Positions 1 to 8,675 are shown, numbered from the stretch's first letter. The stretch is DNA of 64,000 nucleotides from Streptomyces sp. Root431 (GCF_001426585.1 NZ_LMEI01000010.1:1-64000); one strand, 5' to 3'. Numbers and translations: made by a program. Notes: generated from the letters alone by a model not told the origin.

Positions 1-97
1 GGAAACGCCCGGTTACATTCCGAACCCGGAAGCTAAGCCTTTCAGCGCCGATGGTACTGCAGGGGGGACCCTGTGGGAGAGTAGGACGCCGCCGAAC
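1..97 (+). rRNA. rrf: 5S ribosomal RNA, 3' part (5' end outside window)
   Basis: The first 97 bases read as the body and 3' arm of an actinobacterial 5S rRNA: the loop region GGAAACGCCCGGTTACATTC, the GAACCCGGAAGCTAAGCC block and the closing GCCGCCGAAC arm are all present. Roughly the first 20 bases, which would pair with the closing arm, lie before the window. It marks the end of an rRNA operon transcribed rightward. No tRNA follows it; a strong terminator starts nine bases downstream. Confidence 0.95.
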
Positions 98-105
98 AAT
101 TTTTA

Positions 106-147
106 GCCTCAACCCCCGGACTCTGTCCGGGGGTTGAGGCATTTTTG
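106..147 (+). terminator. Rho-independent terminator of the rRNA operon
   Basis: A perfect 15-bp inverted repeat (106-120 with 126-140, arm GCCTCAACCCCCGGA) with a 5-base loop is followed by ATTTTTG. Placed directly after 5S rRNA, it should end the rrn transcript and separate it from the HAD gene that begins at 165. Confidence 0.9.
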
Positions 148-164
148 CGTTCTAGGCTTTGTCC

Positions 165-812
165 ATGCGATACGACTTGGTCATCTTCGACAACGACGGT
201 GTGCTCGTGGACAGCGAGCCGATTTCCAATACGCTCCTCGCCGGCTATCTCACGGAGCTCGGGCACCCGACCTCGTACGAGGAGTCGGTGCGGGACTACA
301 TGGGATCCGCGATGCACCGGATTCACGAGCTGGTCGAGGAGCGGACGGGGGAGCGGCTGCCCGCGGACTTCGACGAGACGTTCCACGCGCGGGTCTTCGC
401 CGCCTTCGAGAGGGAGCTCGAGGCCGTGCGCGGGGCCGCGGAGGTGCTCAAGGGGCTGGTCGCGGCCGGGGTTCCGTACTGTGTGGCCTCGTCCGGGAGT
501 CATGAGCGGATTCGGGTGGGGCATCGGAAGACCGGGCTCGACGCGTGGTTCCGGGACGACAACGTCTTCAGCGCCGAGGACGTGGGTCGGGGCAAGCCCG
601 AGCCGGACCTGTTCCTGCACGCGGCCGCGCGGATGGGGGTGGCTCCGGAGCGGTGTGTGGTCGTCGAGGACAGCCGGCTCGGGGTCCAGGCCGCCGTCGC
701 GGCCGGGATGGACGTGTACGGGTTCACGGCGATGACGCCCGAGGAGAAGCTCGCCGGCGCCACGGGGTTCTTCGGGACGATGGACGAGCTCCCGGCGACA
801 TTGGGTCTGTGA
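165..812 (+). CDS. HAD family hydrolase (phosphatase, PGMB-like)
   Basis: A 215-aa cytoplasmic protein. The haloacid dehalogenase motif I is visible at residues 7-14 (FDNDGVLVD), with the nucleophile Asp and the +2 Asp. A four-helix cap follows, then motif II around VASSGS, Lys in GRGKPEPD, and motif IV VVEDSRLG near residue 167. This arrangement is typical of beta-phosphoglucomutase/phosphoglycolate-phosphatase-like enzymes that hydrolyse sugar or small phosphate esters; the substrate cannot be read from sequence. ATG at 165 was chosen over an in-frame TTG two codons upstream. It stands alone between the rrn terminator and the MFS gene. Confidence 0.9.
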   Translation: MRYDLVIFDNDGVLVDSEPISNTLLAGYLTELGHPTSYEESVRDYMGSAMHRIHELVEERTGERLPADFDETFHARVFAAFERELEAVRGAAEVLKGLVAAGVPYCVASSGSHERIRVGHRKTGLDAWFRDDNVFSAEDVGRGKPEPDLFLHAAARMGVAPERCVVVEDSRLGVQAAVAAGMDVYGFTAMTPEEKLAGATGFFGTMDELPATLGL

Positions 813-855
813 TCCATCTACCCATCAGTAGGTCCCGGCCCTACGCTGTGCCGCC

Positions 856-2058
856 ATGACAGATGCGCGGTTGCGGCGTGGGCGGGGATCCCTGGCGGTC
901 AGTTTCTTCGTACAGGGGGTCACGTTCGCCCTGCTCGTGACCCGAATACCGGGGATACAGGACCGGTACGGGATCTCGGACGCGCTGCTGCCGGCCTTCC
1001 TCGCCGCCGTGCCGATCCTGGCGGGCGTGGCGAGCGTCGCGACCGAGAAGGTCGTCGCCCGGGTGGGTCCCGCGGTGGTGCTGCGGTGGGCTCAGCCCGT
1101 CGTCCTGCTGGCCCTCCTGGCGGTGGGGGCCGGTACGGAGCTGTGGGAGGCGGCGCTCGCCCTCGGGGTCTTCGGGCTTGCTGTGGGGGCCCTGGACGCC
1201 TCCATGAACATGCTGGGGGTGAGCCTTCAGCGGGCGTACGGGCGGAGCATCATGCTCGGGTTCCACGCCTCGTACAGCCTCGGGGGGATCGCGGGTGCCT
1301 CGCTGGCCTGGGTGGGGGCGCACTGGCACCTGTCGCTGTTCGTGTCGTATCTGCCGGTCGTGGCGCTGCTGCTGCCCGTCGCCTTCGTGGGCAGCCGGTG
1401 GTACGTGGCCGGGGAGGACCGGCCGATGGAGAAGGACGCGGGGGAGAGCGCGGGGAGCCGGGTCGCCTTCGCGTTGCTGCTGCCGCTCTGTCTCGTCATG
1501 ACCTTCGCGTACATAGGGGACTCCACCGTCTCCAACTGGAGTGCCAAGTACCTCCAGGACGTGCTCGGCAGTTCGGAGGAGCTGGCGACCGTGCCGTACA
1601 ACGCGTACATGGTGACGACGCTTCTGGGCCGTGCGGTGGGCGACTTCGGGGTGCGGAAGCTGGGGGCCGCGACCGTCGTCCGGTGCGGGGCGGTGCTCGC
1701 GGCGCTGGGGTTCGCGGCGGTGGCCGTGGCGCCGGGGGCGTGGGCGGGGATCGCCGGATTCACCCTGCTGGGGCTCGGGTTGAGCGTGATCGTGCCGCAG
1801 ACCTTCGCCGCGGCGGGCAGGTTGTTCCCGGGGGCGAGTGACGCGGCGGTGGCGCGGCTCAACGTCTTCAACTACGTCGGGTTCCTCGTGGGGTCGCCGT
1901 TGGTGGGGGCGCTCGGGGACGCTTGGAGCTATCGCGGGGCGATGCTGGTGCCGATGGTGCTGGTCCTGGTGACGGTGGTGTACGCCACGTCGTTCGGCGC
2001 GCGAGAGGCCCGATACGGTGGCGGTCATGAGCGGCCGCGCACTGTTGATGTGGGATGA
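856..2058 (+). CDS. MFS transporter
   Basis: A 400-aa integral membrane protein with about twelve hydrophobic segments in two halves, the length expected for a drug/sugar-type major facilitator carrier. The first segment (SLAVSFFVQGVTFALLVTR) and the GFHASYSLGGIAGASLAW segment resemble the bacterial MFS subgroup often annotated with fucose permease-like or inner-membrane transporters. The substrate is unknown. The ATG at 856 follows a 43-bp gap after the HAD gene. Its 3' end overlaps the next gene (start 2027) by 32 bp, which suggests co-transcription with the AcuC-type deacetylase. Confidence 0.9.
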   Translation: MTDARLRRGRGSLAVSFFVQGVTFALLVTRIPGIQDRYGISDALLPAFLAAVPILAGVASVATEKVVARVGPAVVLRWAQPVVLLALLAVGAGTELWEAALALGVFGLAVGALDASMNMLGVSLQRAYGRSIMLGFHASYSLGGIAGASLAWVGAHWHLSLFVSYLPVVALLLPVAFVGSRWYVAGEDRPMEKDAGESAGSRVAFALLLPLCLVMTFAYIGDSTVSNWSAKYLQDVLGSSEELATVPYNAYMVTTLLGRAVGDFGVRKLGAATVVRCGAVLAALGFAAVAVAPGAWAGIAGFTLLGLGLSVIVPQTFAAAGRLFPGASDAAVARLNVFNYVGFLVGSPLVGALGDAWSYRGAMLVPMVLVLVTVVYATSFGAREARYGGGHERPRTVDVG

Positions 2059-3205
2059 AGCTGTCACGCAGTACGACTTCGGGTCCGAGCATCCGATGGA
2101 TCCGGTACGGCTCGCGCTGACCATGGGGCTGGTGCGGGCGTACGGGCTCGACCGGGCCGTGGACGTGGTCGCGGCGCCGCCGGCGGGGGACTCGACCCTG
2201 CGGCTCGTGCACCGTGAGGACTATGTGGCGGCGGTGCGGGCGGCCTCGGTGGATCCGCGCCATGCCGACCAGGCGTACGGGCTCGGGACGGTCGACGATC
2301 CGGCGTTCGCCGGGATGCACGAGGCGTCGGCGCTGATCGCGGGGCAGTCGGTCGGGGCGGCGGAGGCGGTGTGGCGCGGGGAGGCCGCGCACGCGGTGAA
2401 CTTCGCGGGCGGGCTGCACCACGCGATGCCGGGGAGCGCGTCCGGGTTCTGCATCTACAACGACGCGTCGCTGGCCATCGCCCGTCTCCTGGAGCTGGGG
2501 GCGGAGCGGGTGGCGTACGTGGATGTGGACGTGCACCACGGCGACGGGGTGCAGGCGGCGTTCTGGGAGGATCCGCGGGTCCTGACGATCTCGCTGCACG
2601 AGCATCCGCGGACGCTGTTCCCGCAGACGGGGTGGCCGGAGGAGACGGGTGCGGCGGGGCCGGGCGAAGGCGGGGCCGTGAACGTGGCGCTGCCGGCCGG
2701 GACGGGTGACGCGGGGTGGCTGCGGGCCTTCCACGCGGTGGTGCCGGAGCTGATCGCGGACTTCCGGCCGCAGGTGCTCGTGACGCAGCACGGGGCGGAC
2801 ACGCACTTCGAGGACCCGCTCGCCCATCTGGCGGTGTCGCTGGACGCGCAGCGGTCCGTGCAGTCGGCCTGCCACGACCTGGCGCACGAGTACGTCGAGG
2901 GCGGGAAGTGGGTCGCGCTCGGCGGTGGCGGGTACGCGGTGGTCGATGTCGTACCGCGGTCGTGGACGCATCTGGTGGGCATCGCGGCGCATGCCCCGGT
3001 GGATCCGGAGTCCGTGATCCCGTCGTCCTGGCGGGACGAGGTGTACGCGCGGACGCGGCAGTTGGGGCCGGCGCGGATGACGGACGGGCGGTGGCCGGTG
3101 GGCTTCCGGGACTGGGCCGGGGGGTACGACCCGGCGGACCGTCTGGACCAGGCGGTGCTCGCGACGCGGAAGGCTGCCTTCCCCCTGCGGGGGCTGCTTC
3201 CCTAG
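2027..3205 (+). CDS. acuC: Acetoin utilization protein AcuC / class I-type histone deacetylase family
   Basis: A 392-aa zinc-dependent deacetylase of the arginase/deacetylase fold. Visible hallmarks are the GLHHAM segment, the metal-binding DVDVHHGDGVQ block, the ISLHEHP strand, QHGADTHFEDPLAHL, and the glycine-rich GGGGYAVVDV near the C-terminus. In Bacillus the AcuC family reverses acetylation of acetyl-CoA synthetase; a similar protein-deacetylase role is inferred here. GTG at 2018 is an alternative start, but ATG 2027 is also in frame and agrees better with the family N-terminus (MSGRALLMWDEAVTQYDFG). It overlaps the end of the MFS gene, so the two are probably one transcript. Confidence 0.93.
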   Translation: MSGRALLMWDEAVTQYDFGSEHPMDPVRLALTMGLVRAYGLDRAVDVVAAPPAGDSTLRLVHREDYVAAVRAASVDPRHADQAYGLGTVDDPAFAGMHEASALIAGQSVGAAEAVWRGEAAHAVNFAGGLHHAMPGSASGFCIYNDASLAIARLLELGAERVAYVDVDVHHGDGVQAAFWEDPRVLTISLHEHPRTLFPQTGWPEETGAAGPGEGGAVNVALPAGTGDAGWLRAFHAVVPELIADFRPQVLVTQHGADTHFEDPLAHLAVSLDAQRSVQSACHDLAHEYVEGGKWVALGGGGYAVVDVVPRSWTHLVGIAAHAPVDPESVIPSSWRDEVYARTRQLGPARMTDGRWPVGFRDWAGGYDPADRLDQAVLATRKAAFPLRGLLP

Positions 3206-3298
3206 GGGGTGGGAACGCCTCCTCGTGCGTTACGCCGACTGTGCACTGTCCTGGAGGTTTCGGCTCCGGGGGCGGTGTGTTCCGGCAGCATCGGGAGG

Positions 3299-4114
3299 GT
3301 GTTGAGTACCGGGGCGCTGCGGGCGCATCTTTTGGCGGCGGGGTTGGCGGGGACCGTGGCGACGTCGCGGGAGGAGAGTCTGCGGAGCTATCGGCTCTTC
3401 GCCGCGCGTGATCCGCGGGTGCTGCTGGGGCTCGATCCGGCCTGGGGGTGGGGTGAGGCGGATCTGCTGCGGCTGATGGCCGACAAGTGCGGGGTGTCGG
3501 GGGATCCGGCGCACCGGTCGGGGCTCGACGTCATCGATCCCGAACGTACGTTGAGGGGGCTCGACGCCTTCGCGGCGCGGTTGGGGGCGGCGGCCGCTCG
3601 ACGGGTTCCGGTGCTGTTCGGGACGGGTCATCCGCACCGTCTGCTCGGTTTCTACGTCGCGCTTGCAGACGCTTTGTCGGCGGCGGGATGTCTTGTCCTC
3701 ACCCCGGCGCAGGGGCGATGTGTCGACATAACGACCCGGTTCGGCGTACGTACGTACCTCCTCGACTACGTACGGGGGGTCGCGTTGGTGCGGGAGCCCG
3801 GGCTGTCGGGGAGTGGCCGCGAGCCGGGGGCGCACTCGCACTCCGCGCTGCCGGTTAGGGCCGCGCTCGAAAGCGCGGCCGAGGGTGGCGGGCCGCTGCC
3901 GGAGCTGGTGGTGGGGGACCACGGATGGGTCTGCGGTGCAGGTCAGCTGGGTATCGAGGCCATCGGTCTGGCCGATACGGATGATCCGGCGCTGTTCGTC
4001 GGTGAGGCGGAGGGGCAGGTGTCGGTGGCCGTTCCGCTTGATGACGGCGTGCGCTCCGACTACTACCGTCCGCTCACGCGCTATGTACTCAATCGAGCGT
4101 GTCTGTCACGGTAA
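3299..4114 (+). CDS. Predicted phosphatase (conserved actinobacterial family)
   Basis: A 271-aa protein I recognise only as the conserved Streptomyces protein often labelled 'phosphatase' that sits next to the small excisionase-like gene. It has a mixed alpha/beta composition with LFGTGHPHRLLGFYVALADAL and PELVVGDHGWVCGAGQLG segments and no membrane helix or signal peptide. GTG at 3299 (or TTG at 3302) follows GGGAGG closely and fits the family start LSTGALRAHLL; an upstream GTG at 3209 would add 30 residues of unlikely sequence. The catalytic mechanism is not evident, so the function is tentative. Confidence 0.75.
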   Translation: MLSTGALRAHLLAAGLAGTVATSREESLRSYRLFAARDPRVLLGLDPAWGWGEADLLRLMADKCGVSGDPAHRSGLDVIDPERTLRGLDAFAARLGAAAARRVPVLFGTGHPHRLLGFYVALADALSAAGCLVLTPAQGRCVDITTRFGVRTYLLDYVRGVALVREPGLSGSGREPGAHSHSALPVRAALESAAEGGGPLPELVVGDHGWVCGAGQLGIEAIGLADTDDPALFVGEAEGQVSVAVPLDDGVRSDYYRPLTRYVLNRACLSR

Positions 4115-4241
4115 ACGGCCGATGGCAGCTCCTCTTCCCCACTCGTACCACCCGCCCCTAGTCTGGCGAGTGAGCGCTCGGCGACGAAGAGTCACCGGAG
4201 GGGAAGCCGGTGGGCGTCGCGGCGGAAGGTACAGGTGGGTC

Positions 4242-4451
4242 ATGGCTGCTGGCGAGCGACCTCTCAACGAGGTCAAGTTTCTGACCGTGGCGGAAGTCGC
4301 CTCGGTGATGCGCGTGTCGAAGATGACCGTGTACCGCTTGGTGCACAGCGGTCATCTGCCGGCGATCCGGGTGGGCAGGTCCTTCCGGGTGCCGGAACAG
4401 GCGGTTCACGAGTACCTGAGGGAGTCCTTCGTGGGGGTGGGGACCGCGTAG
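4242..4451 (+). CDS. bdtA: Excisionase-family HTH DNA-binding protein (BdtA-like)
   Basis: A 69-aa protein consisting of one MerR/excisionase-type winged helix: FLTVAEVASVMRVSKMTVYRLVHSGHLPAIRVGRSFRVP, followed by a short C-terminal helix. The Streptomyces coelicolor gene at this position, directly upstream of the tiny ribosomal-protein gene and the epimerase, is (from memory) bdtA, a target of the developmental repressor BldD; the symbol is given on that synteny. ATG 4242 follows a GGAAGG/AGGTGGG purine stretch. I could not find a convincing match to the BldD box (nTnACnCWGnGTnAn) in the upstream 120 bp. Confidence 0.85.
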   Translation: MAAGERPLNEVKFLTVAEVASVMRVSKMTVYRLVHSGHLPAIRVGRSFRVPEQAVHEYLRESFVGVGTA

Positions 4452-4615
4452 CGAGCGCGCGGCCGGAAAGCCGGGAAAGTCACGTACGGCCCTCGGATTA
4501 CAAGCGCGGTGCTCGGGACGGTAGGCTAGGCCGACGTAGGTCGTGTGGGCCCAGACGCCCCGCACCGATCCCCGCCGGGAGGCGGGGATGTTCCGAGAAG
4601 TGAGCGAGGGTAGTC

Positions 4616-4714
4616 GTGGGCTCTGTTATCAAGAAGCGGCGCAAGCGGATGGCGAAGAAGAAGCACCGCAAGCTGCTTAAGCGCACGCGCGTTCAGCGTC
4701 GCAACAAGAAGTAA
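4616..4714 (+). CDS. 30S ribosomal protein bS22 (AURKAIP1/COX24 domain), 32 aa
   Basis: A very short ORF encodes 32 residues beginning [19 protein letters not shown] and ending RVQRRNKK. The [20 protein letters not shown]-type sequence is the signature of the actinobacterial AURKAIP1/COX24 family, seen bound to mycobacterial 30S subunits as bS22. GTG at 4616 is preceded by GTGAGCGAGGGTAGTC, with GAGGG as RBS about 5 nt upstream. Almost half of the residues are Lys or Arg, consistent with rRNA binding. It is easily missed by gene finders because of its size. Confidence 0.9.
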   Translation: [32 protein letters not shown]

Positions 4715-4852
4715 GGCGACCGCTGCACCGCAGCGATTCGTGCGTCAGGCGTGGCCCTTCACCGTTCGCGGTGGAGGGCCACGCTTTATTCGCGCCGAAA
4801 TATGGAGGCGCTACGGTGGCGACCAACGGAAGACGGACGGAAGGCGCTGATC

Positions 4853-5920
4853 TTGGGCAGGGTCGTGCTCGTCACCGGTGCCGCCCGGCACCTCGGGGGC
4901 CGTTTCGTGCGGCGGATCCAGCGGGACCCGGAAGTGGAGCGGGTGGTCGCGGTGGACGCCGTCGACCCGGCGCACCAGCTCGGCGCCGCCGAGTTCGTAC
5001 GGGCGGACATCCGCCGCCCGGCGATCGCTAAGGTCCTGGCCGAGCACGAGGTCGACACGGTCGTCCACATGGACGTCACCGGGACGGCGCTCGGCGCCGG
5101 CGGCCGTACGTCGGTCAAGGAGACCAACGTCATCGGCACCATGCAGCTCCTCGGGGCGTGCCAGAAGTCGCCGCGGATCAAGCGGCTCGTGATCAAGTCG
5201 AGTACGAGCGTCTACGGCTCCGCGCCGCGCGACCCGGCGGTCTTCACCGAGACCACCCCGGCGAAGTCGCTGCCGAGCGGGGGCTTCGCCAAGGACGCCG
5301 TCGAGGTCGAGGGATACGTGCGGGGATTCGCCCGGCGCCGGCCTGACGTGGCCGTGTGCGTGCTGCGCTTCGCGAACATCCTCGGGCCGCGGGTCGACTC
5401 CCCGCTGGCCGAGTACCTGTCGCTGCCGGTCATGCCGACCGTGCTCGGCTACGACCCGAGGCTCCAGTTCGTCCACGAGGACGACGTGATCGACGTCCTG
5501 CGCCTCGCGGCGCACGAGCCCCGCAGGGCCACCCTGAACAGCGGCACGTTCAACATCGCCGGGGACGGGGTCCTGCTGCTCTCCCAGTGCGCGCGGCGGC
5601 TCGGGCGGCCGACGGTCCCTGTGCTGCTGCCCGCCGTCACCTGGGTGGGGACGGCACTGCGCACGGTCGGGATCACCGATTTCGCGCCCGAGCAGATCCG
5701 GCTGCTGACGCACGGCCGGGTCGTCTCGACGGTGCAGATGCGCGAGGTCCTCGGCTTCTCGCCGCGCTTCACGACGGCGGAGACCTTCGCCGACTTCGCG
5801 GGCAGCAGGGGGCCGGGTCTCCTGCCGCCGGAGATGCTCGCCGGGGCGGTGGACCGGCTCGCCGGCCGGCTCGCCCCGGTCACCACCGACACCACCGATC
5901 CACTTCACCACGGCGCCTGA
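4853..5920 (+). CDS. NAD-dependent epimerase/dehydratase family protein
   Basis: A 355-aa extended SDR. The Rossmann NAD(P) motif VVLVTGAARHLGGRF lies at the N-terminus, DVTGT and STSVYGS follow in the positions of the nucleotide-sugar epimerase active-site strand, and FVHEDDVIDVL matches the family's C-terminal substrate-domain hinge. TTG at 4853 with GGAAGG eight bases upstream gives the usual family start (MGRVVLVTG); the longer open frame back to 4751 has no family similarity. The typical YxxxK is not obvious, and the 'FAKDAVEVEGYVRGFARR' segment sits where it would be. It is followed 15 bp downstream by the acyltransferase gene, whose RBS overlaps its stop region, so they form a pair. 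Confidence 0.88.
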   Translation: MGRVVLVTGAARHLGGRFVRRIQRDPEVERVVAVDAVDPAHQLGAAEFVRADIRRPAIAKVLAEHEVDTVVHMDVTGTALGAGGRTSVKETNVIGTMQLLGACQKSPRIKRLVIKSSTSVYGSAPRDPAVFTETTPAKSLPSGGFAKDAVEVEGYVRGFARRRPDVAVCVLRFANILGPRVDSPLAEYLSLPVMPTVLGYDPRLQFVHEDDVIDVLRLAAHEPRRATLNSGTFNIAGDGVLLLSQCARRLGRPTVPVLLPAVTWVGTALRTVGITDFAPEQIRLLTHGRVVSTVQMREVLGFSPRFTTAETFADFAGSRGPGLLPPEMLAGAVDRLAGRLAPVTTDTTDPLHHGA

Positions 5921-5935
5921 GGAGACCGGACAGCG

Positions 5936-7048
5936 ATGGCGGACGCCAAGGTCATTCCGTTCGACGACGACCGTTCGCGGGCCCGTCGTCGGCCCAGCCG
6001 GGCCGACGGGGAGGCGGCGGCCGTACGGGCCCTCCCGGGGGCTCAGCAGGGCCCTCCTGGGCCGGAGGAGGCCGCGGAGGGGCTTCCTGGTGCCGATGCG
6101 GCTGCTGGGGGCGGTGGCGGTGGCGGTGGCGGTGGCGCTTCGGGTGCGGAGGCCGCGAGCGGCGCCGAGGCCGGGAGCGGTGTCGACGCCGGGGCCGGAG
6201 CCCGTGCCGGGGGGTGGGAGCGGCGGCTCGCCGGCGGACTCGCGTTCCTGCGGCGGCGGATCACGGGTGAGTACGAGGTCGACGAGTTCGGCTACGACGA
6301 GGAGCTCACCGACCAGGTCCTGATGTCGCTGCTGCGCCCGCTGTACGAGAAGTACTTCCGGGTCGAGGTGAAGGGCATCGAGAACATCCCCGACAAGGGC
6401 GGGGCCCTGATCGTCGCCAACCACTCGGGGACCTTGCCGCTGGACGGGCTGATGATGCAGGTCGCCGTCCACGACCGGCACCCGGCGGGGCGGCATCTGC
6501 GGCTGCTCGCGGCGGACCTGGTCTTCGTCCTGCCGGTGGTCAACGATCTGGCGCGGAAGGCGGGGCACACCCTGGCCTGCGCGGAGGACGCGGAGCGGCT
6601 GCTGCGGTCCGGTGAGATCGTCGGCGTGATGCCCGAGGGCTTCAAGGGCATCGGGAAGCCGTTCTCGGAGCGGTACAAGCTCCAGCGGTTCGGGCGGGGC
6701 GGCTTCGTCTCGACGGCGCTGCGGGCGGGGGTGCCGATCGTGCCCTGCTCGATCGTGGGGGCGGAGGAGATCTACCCGATGATCGGGAACGCGAAGACGC
6801 TGGCGCGGGTGCTCGGCGTCCCGTACGTCCCGATCACTCCGACCTTCCCGTGGCTGGGGCCGCTCGGGGCGCTGCCGCTGCCGACGAAGTGGACGATCCA
6901 GTTCGGCGAGCCGATCGCGACGGACGGGTACGCGCCGGAGGCGGCGGAGGACCCGATGCTGATGTTCAACCTGACGGACCAGGTCAGGGAGCAGATACAG
7001 CACACGCTGTACAAGTTGTTGGTGCAGAGGCGGTCGGTGTTCTTCTGA
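5936..7048 (+). CDS. Lysophospholipid acyltransferase family protein (PlsC-like)
   Basis: A 370-aa acyltransferase of the PlsC/AGPAT family. The catalytic HX4D motif is in VANHSGTLPLDGL, and the second block PEGFKGIGKPFSERY, with an EG substrate-binding motif, follows. It should transfer acyl groups to a glycerol-phosphate or similar acceptor at the membrane. The N-terminal approximately 95 residues are low complexity, including a run of nine glycines and Ala/Gly/Glu repeats, probably an unstructured linker. ATG 5936 follows GAGGAGACC. It is co-transcribed with the upstream epimerase and ends before a strong hairpin. Confidence 0.9.
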   Translation: MADAKVIPFDDDRSRARRRPSRADGEAAAVRALPGAQQGPPGPEEAAEGLPGADAAAGGGGGGGGGGASGAEAASGAEAGSGVDAGAGARAGGWERRLAGGLAFLRRRITGEYEVDEFGYDEELTDQVLMSLLRPLYEKYFRVEVKGIENIPDKGGALIVANHSGTLPLDGLMMQVAVHDRHPAGRHLRLLAADLVFVLPVVNDLARKAGHTLACAEDAERLLRSGEIVGVMPEGFKGIGKPFSERYKLQRFGRGGFVSTALRAGVPIVPCSIVGAEEIYPMIGNAKTLARVLGVPYVPITPTFPWLGPLGALPLPTKWTIQFGEPIATDGYAPEAAEDPMLMFNLTDQVREQIQHTLYKLLVQRRSVFF

Positions 7049-7073
7049 GTTCTTCTGAGTTCTTCAGAGGACA

Positions 7074-7114
7074 GAGTTGAGGGGCGCCCCCGTCCGTGGG
7101 GCGCCCCTCAACTC
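7074..7114. terminator. Bidirectional terminator between plsC-like gene and rsbN
   Basis: A 17-bp perfect inverted repeat (GAGTTGAGGGGCGCCCC, 7074-7090, with 7098-7114) flanks a 7-base loop. It lies between the convergent acyltransferase gene and rsbN (stop at 7118), so it can end both transcripts. Immediately upstream, the sequence TTCTTCTGAG is repeated almost three times across the acyltransferase stop codon. Confidence 0.8.
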
Positions 7115-7117
7115 TTG

Positions 7118-8377
7118 CTAGCGAGCGTCCTCGCTGTCGATGCCGAGGCCTGGTAGCAGGCCCGGCAGGAGTGGCGGAAGGGTCACGTCCGGCACGTCGG
7201 GGGGTGTCGGGGTCGTGGGTGAGGGTGCCGTCGGCGGGCCGGTCGGGGTCGGCTGCTGGAGCAGCCCGCCGGTGTCGCCGCCGAGGAGACCGTCGTCCTC
7301 CGGTGATGCGGTGCTGCCGCTGTCCGTGCTCGCGCTCGTGCTCGTACCGGTGCTCGGGGTGGGACCGGACGGGCGGGGCGGGGCGGAGGAGCTGCCGGTG
7401 GGCGGCGCCTCGTGGGTGGACGACGGACTCTGGGTGTCCGGTTGCTGCGTGTCCTGCGGGGTGCCGGTCCCGCGGGTCGGGCTCTGTGTGGTGACCGCGC
7501 CCTTCTCCAGGGTGCGGGGAAGCACCGACTGGAGGGGTTCGACCTCGTCGTCCATGGCGTCGAAGACCCCGGTCACCTCGGTGCCGACGTCCGAAAGCTG
7601 GACGGGAAGCCGGTCGCGGAGGCCGTTCCAGGTGTCCCGGTGGGCCTGGGCGAAGGAGTTGAGCCGGGCCATCGGGCCGATCTCGCCGTCTCGCTCGTAC
7701 GCCTGCCGGAGCAGGCGGTGGCCTTCGCTGGCGTCGTGCTTCATTCCGCCCAGGACACGGCGGATCTCGGTGAGCGACTCGTGGTCGAGGTCGCCGGAGC
7801 GGCCCCGCTCCATGAGCCTGCGGGCCTCGCTGAGCCGGGTGGACGCCTGGTCGAGGTAGATGCCGCCGCGGTCCGCGTCGTCATCCGCCATGCCGAGCTT
7901 GATGTCCTCCATGCCCCGCTTGAGCCCGTAGAGCGAGTCGCCGGGGAGGGCGTCGGAGCTGGCAGCGGCCACTCCGCCGAAGGCCCCCGCGGCCACACCG
8001 ACCGTGAGACCGCCGGCGGCGAGGCCCTTGGTCCAGCGGGATCGGGGGCGGAGCTTGCGGAGCGGGGACGCCCGGTGGGCTCCCTTGGCGCCCGGTGCGC
8101 GTTGTTCCGGCACCGTTGGGCCCCCGGCCGCGCTGCCCTCCATGAGCATCGCTTCCATGGCGGCGACGAGCTGCGCTCGCTGCACCACTTTGACCTCGGG
8201 GTCCAGCTGTGGCTTCGGTAGCTCACCGAGGCCGTTCGCCAAGGTCAACAGCCGCCCCTGCTCCGCCGGTTCGGCTGGAGCTTCGGACGGTTCGGCTGCC
8301 GCGCCCTCGGCTGCCTGGTCCTCCAGGGCCTGGGCGAAGGCGTTCGCCCGCCGGTGCGCCGATACGTTCGCGATCAC
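7118..8377 (-). CDS. rsbN: Anti-sigma factor RsbN (DUF5667 family)
   Basis: A 419-aa membrane protein immediately downstream of bldN. It starts MIANVSAHRRANAFAQALE; this N-terminal cytoplasmic domain of about 115 residues binds the sigma factor in the characterised Streptomyces protein. One membrane segment (about 118-140, GLAAGGLTVGVAAGAFGG) is followed by an extracytoplasmic DUF5667 domain (LPGDSLYGLKRGMEDI...) and a Pro/Ser/Thr-rich tail. GTG 8377 has GAGGAGG at 8-nt spacing; GTG 8386 is too close to that RBS. A BldN-like promoter lies about 130 bp upstream, consistent with sigma-dependent synthesis of its own antagonist. Confidence 0.93.
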   Translation of the reverse strand: MIANVSAHRRANAFAQALEDQAAEGAAAEPSEAPAEPAEQGRLLTLANGLGELPKPQLDPEVKVVQRAQLVAAMEAMLMEGSAAGGPTVPEQRAPGAKGAHRASPLRKLRPRSRWTKGLAAGGLTVGVAAGAFGGVAAASSDALPGDSLYGLKRGMEDIKLGMADDDADRGGIYLDQASTRLSEARRLMERGRSGDLDHESLTEIRRVLGGMKHDASEGHRLLRQAYERDGEIGPMARLNSFAQAHRDTWNGLRDRLPVQLSDVGTEVTGVFDAMDDEVEPLQSVLPRTLEKGAVTTQSPTRGTGTPQDTQQPDTQSPSSTHEAPPTGSSSAPPRPSGPTPSTGTSTSASTDSGSTASPEDDGLLGGDTGGLLQQPTPTGPPTAPSPTTPTPPDVPDVTLPPLLPGLLPGLGIDSEDAR

Positions 8378-8507
8378 TGGCGGCACCTCCTCTCGTCATG
8401 ACGGTCGACTCCCCGGGGTGTCCGGAAGGTTGCACACCTTGAACACATCCACACGAACGAGTGAGTGGCTGCGGGCATGGCGTGACCACAGGGAGCCTGC
8501 ATTCCGC

Positions 8508-8536
8508 ACAACGAGCGGCGCGGCACTTGGGTTACG
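8508..8536 (-). promoter_or_regulatory. Predicted sigma-BldN-dependent promoter of rsbN
   Basis: On the minus strand CGTAAC (8536-8531) is followed after 17 bases by CGTTGT (8513-8508). The reported BldN consensus is CGTAAC-N16-CGTTGA, so both boxes fit with one mismatch and one extra spacer base. Transcription from here would read into rsbN, giving a leader of about 120 nt. In Streptomyces venezuelae rsbN is, as I recall, a direct BldN target, which agrees with this placement. Confidence 0.6.
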
Positions 8537-8675
8537 CGCGAAAGATGATCGGACCAGTGCGTCACCGAGGCGTCACCGACTGTGAGTTGTTCGGGGGTCG
8601 AGGGGATGTGGGGGGAGATGTGGGGGACGGGGCGTGGACCGGAGTGTGGGGGCGCGTGTGGGGGGCGCGGACCGG

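Noticed and set aside
841..2124. A 427-aa minus-strand open frame opposite the MFS gene
   Set aside because: Low-complexity His/Arg/Pro-rich sequence with no domain; the MFS gene is clear.
4122..4241. A BldD operator upstream of the bdtA-like gene
   Set aside because: The 15-bp BldD consensus could not be matched with an acceptable number of conserved positions; any real site may be diverged.
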